The notes under the pieces: model-generated
What the model saw: the letters and a program-made list of their open reading frames with translations, nothing else
Database searches by the model: none
Told to the model about the DNA's origin: nothing
Made by a program: the position numbers and the translations under genes
Source of the DNA: Candidatus Olsenella stercoravium
GTDB lineage: Bacteria > Actinomycetota > Coriobacteriia > Coriobacteriales > Atopobiaceae
Reading direction: 5' to 3'
DNA: 37,159 nt
Assembly: GCA_019116265.1 (NCBI GenBank)
Contig: DXBZ01000163.1
Span: 1-37,159 of the forward strand
Part shown: positions 31,972 through 37,159 of the stretch, one piece after another
How positions within the stretch are numbered: the first letter of the stretch is position 1
How the letters are laid out: each line of letters begins with the position of its first letter

Positions 31972-33303
31972 ATGAGCTGGTTCGAACCGTCCTTCGTCTA
32001 TCAGATCTATCCGCTGGGCCTCTGCGGGGCCCCGTACGAGAACGACGGCGTGCTCGAGCACCGGCTGCTCAAGCTCATCGACGACGGCTGGGTCGACCAC
32101 ATGGCGCGGCTCGGCGCCACGTGCCTGCTGCTCAACCCGGTCTTTGAGTCCGACGCGCACGGCTACGACACGCGCGACTACACCAAGGTGGACTGCCGAC
32201 TCGGCACGAACGAGGACCTGCGCGCGGTGGTGGACGCGTGCCACGCCGCCGGCATCAAGGTTCTTCTCGACGGCGTCTTCAATCACGTGGGGCGCGGGTT
32301 CTGGGCGTTTCAGGACGTGCTGGCGCGGCGCGGCGAGAGCCCGTACGCCGGCTGGTTTGAGATCGACTGGAACGGCAACAACTGCTTCAACGACGGCCTC
32401 TCCTACAGCTGCTGGGAGGGTGCGGCCGCTCTGGTGAAGCTCAACCACTGGAACGCCGAGCTCAACGACTATCTGGCCGACGTCATTCGCGGTTGGGTGC
32501 GCGAGTTTGACATCGACGGGCTGCGGCTGGACGTGGCGTATTGCCTGGACCAGGGCTGCCTGCGGTCCCTGCGCGCCCTGGCGGATGAGATTGGACGCGA
32601 GCGCGGCGAGAAGTTCCCGCTGGTGGGCGAGACCATGTTTGGCGACTACAACCAGTGGATGGGCGACGACCTCTGCGACTCGGTGACCAACTACGAGGCG
32701 TACAAGGGGTTGTGGTCGTCCATGAACGCAGCCAACATGCACGAGATTGCCTACGCGCTGGAGCGCCAGAGCGGAAGCCACCCGTGGGACCTCTACACCG
32801 GGCGGCACATGCTCGACTTTGTGGACAACCACGACGTGCCGCGCATTGCCACCAAGCTGGACGACGGGCGTCAGCTCGTGCCGCTCTACGGGCTGCTGTT
32901 TGGCATGTGCGGCGTGCCGGCGGTCTACTACGGCAGCGAGTGGGGCATCGAGGGCGAGCAGCTCCCCGGCGACCACGAGCTGCGGCCCGCGCTGGACGCG
33001 CCGGAGTGGAACGAGCTCACGGACTGGATCGCCGCGCTGGCGAAGGCGCGCGCGGGGAGCGAGGCGCTTGTGTGGGGCGACTACTCGCAGCTCCAGTGCC
33101 AGCCACAGCAGCTGGTGTTCCAGCGGCGCAGCGAGCACGAGCGCGTGATCGTGGCGATAAACGCGGCGGACTCGCCGGCCGTGATGCACTTTGACGCGCA
33201 GTGCGGTCGCGGCGTGGACCTCATTACCGGCGAGGAGCACGACTTTGGCGGCGGCTCCGAGCTGGCGCCCTTCTCGGCGCACTACTGGCGCTGCGAGCGG
33301 TAG
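31972..33303 (+). CDS. GH13 alpha-amylase-family glycosidase (maltodextrin-type)
   Basis: 443 aa. The GH13 barrel is clear: 'DAHGYDTRDYTKVDCRLGT', 'IKVLLDGVFNHVG' (region I), 'GLRLDVAY' with nucleophile D187 (region II), 'LVGETMFG' with acid/base E220 (region III), and 'FVDNHDV' with D288 (region IV). A short beta-domain ends the protein ('VIVAINAADSPAVMHFDA'). No signal peptide, so it acts in the cytosol on imported alpha-glucans or oligosaccharides. The ATG at 31972 follows GAGGAGAGGAG; the ATG at 31939 is upstream of that site and less likely. It stands alone, right after the IS remnant. Exact specificity (cyclomaltodextrinase, maltogenic or glucosidase) is not decided. Confidence 0.9.
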   Translation: MSWFEPSFVYQIYPLGLCGAPYENDGVLEHRLLKLIDDGWVDHMARLGATCLLLNPVFESDAHGYDTRDYTKVDCRLGTNEDLRAVVDACHAAGIKVLLDGVFNHVGRGFWAFQDVLARRGESPYAGWFEIDWNGNNCFNDGLSYSCWEGAAALVKLNHWNAELNDYLADVIRGWVREFDIDGLRLDVAYCLDQGCLRSLRALADEIGRERGEKFPLVGETMFGDYNQWMGDDLCDSVTNYEAYKGLWSSMNAANMHEIAYALERQSGSHPWDLYTGRHMLDFVDNHDVPRIATKLDDGRQLVPLYGLLFGMCGVPAVYYGSEWGIEGEQLPGDHELRPALDAPEWNELTDWIAALAKARAGSEALVWGDYSQLQCQPQQLVFQRRSEHERVIVAINAADSPAVMHFDAQCGRGVDLITGEEHDFGGGSELAPFSAHYWRCER

Positions 33304-33316
33304 CGGCGGCGCGCTT

Positions 33317-33339
33317 GCTGCGCGCGGTGTCCTGAAAAT
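33317..33339 (+). repeat. left direct repeat flanking the small-gene cassette
   Basis: A 23-bp sequence containing GGTGTCCTGAAAAT. It is repeated at 34177-34199 with a single difference (C/T at the ninth base). Its first bases also form a hairpin GCGCGC-TTGCT-GCGCGC (33309-33325) just after the GH13 stop. Confidence 0.85.
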
Positions 33340-33384
33340 TTTGGGTACGATGACTAGACACGTGGGGTACGTGAGGGGAGGGCC

Positions 33385-33663
33385 ATGGTGAGCGACGGCG
33401 CGCATACGGCGAGACTGTCCTGCGATGGTCCGTACACGTGCTTCTCGTTTGGGTCGCACTGCATTCGGTTCCGCACGTCCCGGAATCTGAGACGCTATCT
33501 GAACGTAAAGACCTGGGACAGGGGCTATATCGTCGTTGAGGCGGAATACGACGGACAGAACGGTCCCGTCGAGGAATACATCGACTTGGTGCCAATATTG
33601 GAAAACCTCTACCTTGATGCCGAGGCTGTGCTTGCTCCCATAGAGGAGGTGCTCGTTGCATGA
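33385..33663 (+). CDS. small hypothetical protein, 92 aa (first of three)
   Basis: I do not recognise the family. The ATG at 33385 is preceded by GAGGGGAGGG, a strong ribosome-binding site. The protein is soluble, acidic, with no signal peptide: a beta-rich first half ('PYTCFSFGSHCIRFRTSRNL'), 'GYIVVEAEYDGQNGPVEEYI' in the middle and a helical end with 'LVPILENLYLD'. Its stop overlaps the next start (ATGA), so the two are translationally coupled. GC content is lower than in neighbours. Membership of a compact three-gene cassette between direct repeats suggests a transferred module, possibly of toxin-antitoxin type, but the sequence shows no proof of that. Confidence 0.7.
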   Translation: MVSDGAHTARLSCDGPYTCFSFGSHCIRFRTSRNLRRYLNVKTWDRGYIVVEAEYDGQNGPVEEYIDLVPILENLYLDAEAVLAPIEEVLVA

Positions 33664-33896
33664 GTGAGACTGAGCTTGCTGCTGTGGCGGATGGTGCTGA
33701 CATGATCGTGAACGGGTATGCCTTCACGCTTATGGATGGCAATATCCGAGTTCTCAAGCTCAGGGCACCCTTCAACGCCGCAGTTTTCTCTCAAGACGGG
33801 GAGATGCTCGAGACGAGCATGGATGACATTGAGCTGGCAATTGTGGCGGACTATCTGTCCCGCAATCGAGACTGTCTGGACAGCTCGCATACCTAA
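33660..33896 (+). CDS. small hypothetical protein, 78 aa (second of three)
   Basis: Starts at the ATG within the ATGA that ends the previous gene. The sequence has a beta-rich part ('MIVNGYAFTLMDGNIRVLKL', 'AVFSQDGEMLETSMDD') and a C-terminal helix ('IELAIVADYLSRNRDCLD'). No signal or membrane segment. The layout, a small DUF2442-like beta domain followed by a helix, is reminiscent of proteins that pair with DUF4160, but I cannot confirm a family. It overlaps the start region of the third gene by 8 bp. Confidence 0.68.
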   Translation: MSETELAAVADGADMIVNGYAFTLMDGNIRVLKLRAPFNAAVFSQDGEMLETSMDDIELAIVADYLSRNRDCLDSSHT

Positions 33897-34167
33897 GTAC
33901 TACGACTTCAAGATATGCGGGTACTACCTCTACTTTACGGCCCACTGCATCGTCGAGTGCATGCACGTTCATGCAAGTGATGCGCGTCTGACCGAAGGTG
34001 GTTCGGCCAAGTTCTTTGTGAGAAGCGGTGGGGACACGGTCGTGCAGGATCGCGGTAGGCTCTCCGACCACGAGTTGAGCGTCATTTGCCGGTTCATCAA
34101 GGAGAACTATCGAGAGATGTATCTTGCCTGGTCGAAGATGAGCGAGCAAGGCTTTTTTGAGGGCTAA
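33889..34167 (+). CDS. DUF4160-like protein, 92 aa, without a standard start codon
   Basis: The frame is open from upstream to the TAA at 34165-34167. The protein-like part starts at 'IPKYYDFKICGYYLYFTAHC' and continues 'HVHASDARL', 'GGSAKFFV' and 'ELSVICRFIKENYREMYLAW', which follows the DUF4160 pattern (aromatic strand, H-x-H, K-F, then a helix ending N-x4-Y/L-x2-W). The expected initiator before 'PKYYDF' is ATA at 33889 instead of ATG. Other options are a TTG at 33841 inside the previous gene, or the internal ATG at 33961, which would lose half the domain. Translation from ATA, re-initiation, or a lost start (pseudogene) are all possible. Confidence 0.62.
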   Translation: MPKYYDFKICGYYLYFTAHCIVECMHVHASDARLTEGGSAKFFVRSGGDTVVQDRGRLSDHELSVICRFIKENYREMYLAWSKMSEQGFFEG

Positions 34168-34176
34168 ACGTTGGTC

Positions 34177-34199
34177 GCTGCGCGTGGTGTCCTGAAAAT
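34177..34199 (+). repeat. right direct repeat flanking the small-gene cassette
   Basis: Matches 33317-33339 at 22 of 23 bases and defines an 837-bp interval between the copies. It also starts the longer repeat described next. Confidence 0.85.
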
Positions 34200-34275
34200 C
34201 GAGGCTGCGGCACGGAGGGCAAATCGTTACCTGCGGCTTTGCGGCTGGATGTCCTTAAAATCGAGGCTGCGGCAC
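34186..34275 (+). repeat. 28-bp direct repeat pair around a 34-bp spacer
   Basis: 34186-34213 and 34248-34275 match at 26 of 28 bases; both contain AAAATCGAGGCTGCGGCAC. The second copy forms the left arm of the terminator at 34251-34307, so the first copy may be a truncated duplicate of a terminator. Confidence 0.8.
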
Positions 34276-34307
34276 ATCAGACGTGCCGTAGCCTCGTTTT
34301 TAAGGAC
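34251..34307. terminator. large bidirectional terminator
   Basis: GAGGCTGCGGCAC (34263-34275) pairs with GTGCCGTAGCCTC (34283-34295) with one G-U pair, loop ATCAGAC; the stem is extended by GTCCTTAAAA (34251-34260) and TTTTAAGGAC on the right (34298-34307). It has U-runs in both directions, so it can end transcripts of the small-gene cassette and serve the opposite strand. Confidence 0.82.
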
Positions 34308-34370
34308 GCGCTGGGGGCCGCGTCGTGAAGTCCGTTTGCCCGTTGAGGCCTGTTGGGGTACTCGTGAATA

Positions 34371-34495
34371 CAGTTTTAGGCAGTTTGTGGCGGACCCGGT
34401 GAGTATCAAGGCAAAGTCAGCAACCAAAACCGCAGGTACAAGGCTTGCACAGCTTGAGGATACTTTGCCTGCCCGCCCTAAACTGCCTAAAACTG
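34371..34495. repeat. 125-bp palindromic element with perfect 16-bp inverted ends
   Basis: CAGTTTTAGGCAGTTT (34371-34386) is the exact reverse complement of AAACTGCCTAAAACTG (34480-34495); pairing continues inward (GGCGG/CCGCC) and GGCAAAGT (34410-34417) pairs with ACTTTGCC (34462-34469). Outside, CTCGT (34361-34365) matches ACGAG (34498-34502). No gene is seen inside. It looks like a small non-autonomous mobile element. The rest of 34308-34370 shows nothing else I can support. Confidence 0.8.
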
Positions 34496-34514
34496 CAACG
34501 AGGGCCTCGTGGCG

Positions 34515-34547
34515 TGAAAAAAGGCCCCGGACAGCATGTCCGGGGCC
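34515..34547 (-). terminator. terminator of the ldh-pyk transcript
   Basis: GGCCCCGGACA (34523-34533) pairs with TGTCCGGGGCC (34537-34547), loop GCA. On the minus strand it is followed by TTTTTT (plus-strand AAAAAA at 34517-34522). It lies 25 bp after the pyk stop codon. Confidence 0.88.
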
Positions 34548-34571
34548 CTGCGAGCCGTTGTTCTTCTTGGC

Positions 34572-36023
34572 TTACTGGACCTGTGCCACCATCGCCATGT
34601 TGGTGGAGGTGGTGTAGTCGCCCAGGCGCGGCGAGGTCTGCGCGTCGCCGGCGGTGATGACCACGATGTCGCCGGCCTCGACCAGCCCGTTGTTCTTGGC
34701 CGTGGTCAGCGCGTTGTAGAGCGTGCTGGAGAGCGAGCCCTGCTCCACGGTGCGGTACGCATAGACACCCCAGTAGAAGCAGGTACGACGGATGGTCTCC
34801 TCGCTTGGGGACGTGGCGTAGAGCGGCATCTTGGGACGGAAGGTGGAAATCAGGCGCGCGGAGCGGCCGGAGTGCGTGGGCGCGAGGATGCACTTGGCGT
34901 TCACGCGATCGGCCATCTCGAGTGCGGCAAAGCCGGTGGCGCCGTTGACGTTGCGCACGCCGCCGCGGTCGTGATAGGTCTTGCGCTCGGGCAGGTACTT
35001 CTCGGTCTCCTTGCAGATCTCGGACATCGTCTTGACGGCCTCGATCGGGTACTTGCCGGCCGCGGTCTCGCCGGAGAGCATGACGCAGTCGGTGCCATCG
35101 TAGATGGCGTTGGCAACGTCGGTGACCTCGGCGCGCGTGGGGCGCGGGTTGCGCTGCATGGAGTCGAGCATCTGCGTGGCCGTGATGACCGGCTTGTAGT
35201 GCTCGTTGCACTTGCGGATGATCGTCTTCTGGATGTGCGGGACCTCGGCCGCCGCCACCTCGACGCCCAGGTCGCCACGCGCGACCATGCAGCCGTCGGC
35301 CTCGTGGAGGATCTCATCGAAGTTCTTGACGCCGAGCGCGCTCTCGATCTTGGGGAAGATGAGGACGTTGGGCGTGCCCATCTCGATGCAGATCTTGCGG
35401 ATCTCCTGGACGGCCTTGCCGTCGCGGATGAAGGACGCGGCGATCGCGTCGATGCCCAGCTCGCAGCCAAACATGATGTCGGCGCGGTCCTGGGCGGTGA
35501 CGGAGGGCAGGCTGATGTTGACGTTGGGGATGTTCACGCCCTTGCGCTCGCCGAGCAGACCGCCGTTGGTGATCTTGCAGTGGATGTCGGTGCCCTCGAC
35601 GTGGTCGACCTCAAGGCCGATCAGGCCGTCGTCGATCAGGATGACCGAGCCCTTCTCGACCTCGCCCGGCAGCTCCTTGTAGTCGAGCGAGAAGCGCTCG
35701 GCGGTGCCCACCACGTCGTCATCGGTGGTGACGATGCAGGTCTTGCCGGTCTCGAGCTGGACCTTCTCGCCGTCCTTGAGCAGGCCGGTGCGGACCTCGG
35801 GGCCCTTGGTGTCAAGAAGGATGGCCACCGGGATGGAGAGCTCGCGCGAGAGCTTGCGCACGCGCTCGATGTTCTTGCGGTGGTACTCATGGGAGCCGTG
35901 GGAGAAGTTGAAGCGCGCCACGTTCATGCCGTGCAGGATGAGCTGGCGCAGCACCTCCTCGTCCTCGACGGCCGGACCCATGGTGCAGACGATCTTGGTC
36001 TTTTTCTTCTTGAAAGTTGCCAT
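34572..36023 (-). CDS. pyk: pyruvate kinase
   Basis: 483 aa, which converts phosphoenolpyruvate and ADP to pyruvate and ATP. Clear motifs: 'KTKIVCTMGPAV' at the N terminus, 'GMNVARFNFSHGSHEYH', 'ILLDTKGPEVRTG' (start of the B domain), 'IFPKIESALGVKNFDEIL' with the active-site Lys, 'MVARGDLGVEV', 'ITATQMLDSM', and the C-terminal allosteric domain to 'GDIVVITAGD'. No extra PEP-utiliser domain. Start ATG at 36023 follows GAGAGAGG. It is 48 bp downstream of the D-lactate dehydrogenase gene on the same strand, so the pair links the last step of glycolysis to lactate formation. Confidence 0.96.
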   Translation of the reverse strand: MATFKKKKTKIVCTMGPAVEDEEVLRQLILHGMNVARFNFSHGSHEYHRKNIERVRKLSRELSIPVAILLDTKGPEVRTGLLKDGEKVQLETGKTCIVTTDDDVVGTAERFSLDYKELPGEVEKGSVILIDDGLIGLEVDHVEGTDIHCKITNGGLLGERKGVNIPNVNISLPSVTAQDRADIMFGCELGIDAIAASFIRDGKAVQEIRKICIEMGTPNVLIFPKIESALGVKNFDEILHEADGCMVARGDLGVEVAAAEVPHIQKTIIRKCNEHYKPVITATQMLDSMQRNPRPTRAEVTDVANAIYDGTDCVMLSGETAAGKYPIEAVKTMSEICKETEKYLPERKTYHDRGGVRNVNGATGFAALEMADRVNAKCILAPTHSGRSARLISTFRPKMPLYATSPSEETIRRTCFYWGVYAYRTVEQGSLSSTLYNALTTAKNNGLVEAGDIVVITAGDAQTSPRLGDYTTSTNMAMVAQVQ

Positions 36024-36071
36024 CTGAGCCTCTCTCTTTGCTCGGACAGGGAAAACGGGGGAGCGGACGCG

Positions 36072-37073
36072 CTAGCAGACCACGCTGCGGTCCACGAAGT
36101 CGGTGCCATTGGCGTAGGCGCGCGCGTTGTCGAGCGTGACGCGGGCGATCTCGCCGAGGGCCTCGTGGGTGAAGAACGCCTGGTGGCTCGTCATGACCAC
36201 GTTGGGGAAGGAGCACAGGCGCGCGGTGACGGAGTCGATGACCTCGCCGGCGCGGTTCTGGTAGACGTTCGGGCCCTCTTCGTCGTAGACGTCGATGCCC
36301 GCAGCGCCGATCTTGCCGGAGAGGATGCCGCGGATGAGCGCCTGCGTGTCCACGAGGCCGCCGCGGCCGGTGTTCACAAAGATCACGCCGTCCTTCATCT
36401 TGGCGATGGACTCGTCGTTGATCATGTGGCGGCTCTCGTCGTTGAGGAACGCGTGCAGCGAGATGAGGTCGGAGCGGCGGTAGAGCTCGTCGTAGTCCAC
36501 GTACTCGTCCACGACGCCCTCGTCCACGAGCTTCTGGTTGGGGTAGAGGTCGGAGCCCAGGACCTTCATGCCAAAGCCCTTGCAGATGCGGCAGAGTGCG
36601 GCGCCGATGCGTCCGGTGCCGATGATGCCGGCGGTCTTGCCGTGCAGGGTGTTGCCCACGAGGCCGTTCAGCGAGAAGTCGTTCTCGCGGACGCGGATGT
36701 AGCCCTTGCAGATGCGGCGGTTGGCGGCAAGCGCGAGGCCCATGGCGTGCTCGGCGATGGCCTCAGGCGAATAGGCGGGGACGCGCGTGACGCGAATGCC
36801 CAGGTCCTCGGCTACGGGCACGTTGACGGCGTCAAAGCCGGCGCAGCGCATGAGGACGAGCTTTACGCCAAAGCCGGCGAGGATCTCAAGCGTCATGGCA
36901 CCGCAGTCGGCGTTCACGAAGGCGCAGACGGCGTCGTAGCCGCGGGCGAGGGCGGCAGTCATGGGCGTGAGGTTGGTCTCGGTGAAGTCGATCTTGATTT
37001 CGGGGTAGTCTTTGAGCTCCCTGGTGAACGACGCCTTGTCGTAGCTGGCGGTACCAAAGAAGAGAATGTTCAT
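36072..37073 (-). CDS. ldhA: D-lactate dehydrogenase (D-2-hydroxyacid dehydrogenase family)
   Basis: 333 aa, NAD-dependent reduction of pyruvate to D-lactate. Residues: 'GTGRIG' (152-157) Rossmann loop; catalytic R237 in 'NTGRGG', acidic residue in 'DVYDEEGPNV' (about E266), and H297 in 'TSHQAFFTHEA'. 'MRCAGFDAVN' near residue 77 and 'YSPEAIAEHAMGL' are typical of D-LDH rather than phosphoglycerate dehydrogenase. The ATG at 37073 follows GAAAGGAAGC. It precedes pyk in a likely two-gene operon. A 2-hydroxyisocaproate or vancomycin-type (VanH) enzyme is related, but the context and motifs fit fermentative lactate production. Confidence 0.92.
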   Translation of the reverse strand: MNILFFGTASYDKASFTRELKDYPEIKIDFTETNLTPMTAALARGYDAVCAFVNADCGAMTLEILAGFGVKLVLMRCAGFDAVNVPVAEDLGIRVTRVPAYSPEAIAEHAMGLALAANRRICKGYIRVRENDFSLNGLVGNTLHGKTAGIIGTGRIGAALCRICKGFGMKVLGSDLYPNQKLVDEGVVDEYVDYDELYRRSDLISLHAFLNDESRHMINDESIAKMKDGVIFVNTGRGGLVDTQALIRGILSGKIGAAGIDVYDEEGPNVYQNRAGEVIDSVTARLCSFPNVVMTSHQAFFTHEALGEIARVTLDNARAYANGTDFVDRSVVC

Positions 37074-37159
37074 CGCGTTACGCTTCCTTTCGTGTGCGCG
37101 CGGCGCGCGCTTGTAAACCTACCGGGTCCAAGTTTAGCGCAGGCAAGGTGGGTGTAAGC

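Noticed and set aside
34536..37157. 873-codon open frame on the plus strand
   Set aside because: Antisense to pyk and ldhA, both with full active sites. The translation is Asp/Val/Ala/His-rich shadow sequence.

Overview
The window is high-GC DNA with dense, short-spaced genes. It most resembles a gut or oral actinobacterium of the class Coriobacteriia (Olsenella / Atopobium / Collinsella type). The basis is the codon bias, a mannose-family PTS with sugar-acid fermentation genes (D-lactate dehydrogenase, pyruvate kinase), Phe T-box control of pheST, and a family of membrane-anchored zinc-ribbon proteins with YARHG and DUF6273 ectodomains. The species cannot be fixed by eye.

1-13.6 kb is an amino-sugar region. 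It opens with the tail of a DeoR-type regulator, an AraC-type regulator and a small unknown gene. A class II ketose-bisphosphate aldolase, a second DeoR regulator, a HAD phosphatase and a PfkB-type sugar-phosphate kinase follow. Then comes one long co-directional run: PTS EIIA, YajC-like protein, EIIB, EIIC, EIID, GntR/UTRA regulator, AgaS-type isomerase/deaminase, NagA-type deacetylase and a SIS-domain protein. Together these encode a plausible full route: PTS uptake of N-acetylgalactosamine (or galactosamine) as the 6-phosphate, deacetylation, conversion to tagatose-6-phosphate, phosphorylation to tagatose-1,6-bisphosphate, and cleavage to triose phosphates.

13.7-19.1 kb holds a membrane-anchored lipase-like protein and then pheS-pheT behind a Phe T-box leader. 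A long folded spacer separates pheS from pheT.

19.2-28.3 kb is the most unusual block: eight tightly spaced genes in one direction. One is a lipoprotein. Five share or nearly share one plan, an N-terminal four-cysteine zinc ribbon, a Pro/Ala linker and one membrane helix, but only four distinct ectodomain types occur among the zinc-ribbon proteins (propeller-like twice, DUF6273, EF-hand plus YD repeats, Ig-like plus YARHG). A lipoprotein amidase and a zinc-dependent phospholipase C-like protein complete the set. This looks like a cell-envelope surface or sensing module built by swapping ectodomains onto one anchor.

28.3-34.5 kb is accessory DNA. It contains inverted repeats, a 23-bp tandem array in front of an AAA/DUF4143 ATPase, an in-frame chimera of an IS256-type and an IS3-type transposase, a GH13 glycosidase, a three-gene small-protein cassette (the last gene DUF4160-like) between direct repeats, and a 125-bp palindromic element. 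The window ends with pyk and a D-lactate dehydrogenase gene on the minus strand, which finish glycolysis and fermentation.
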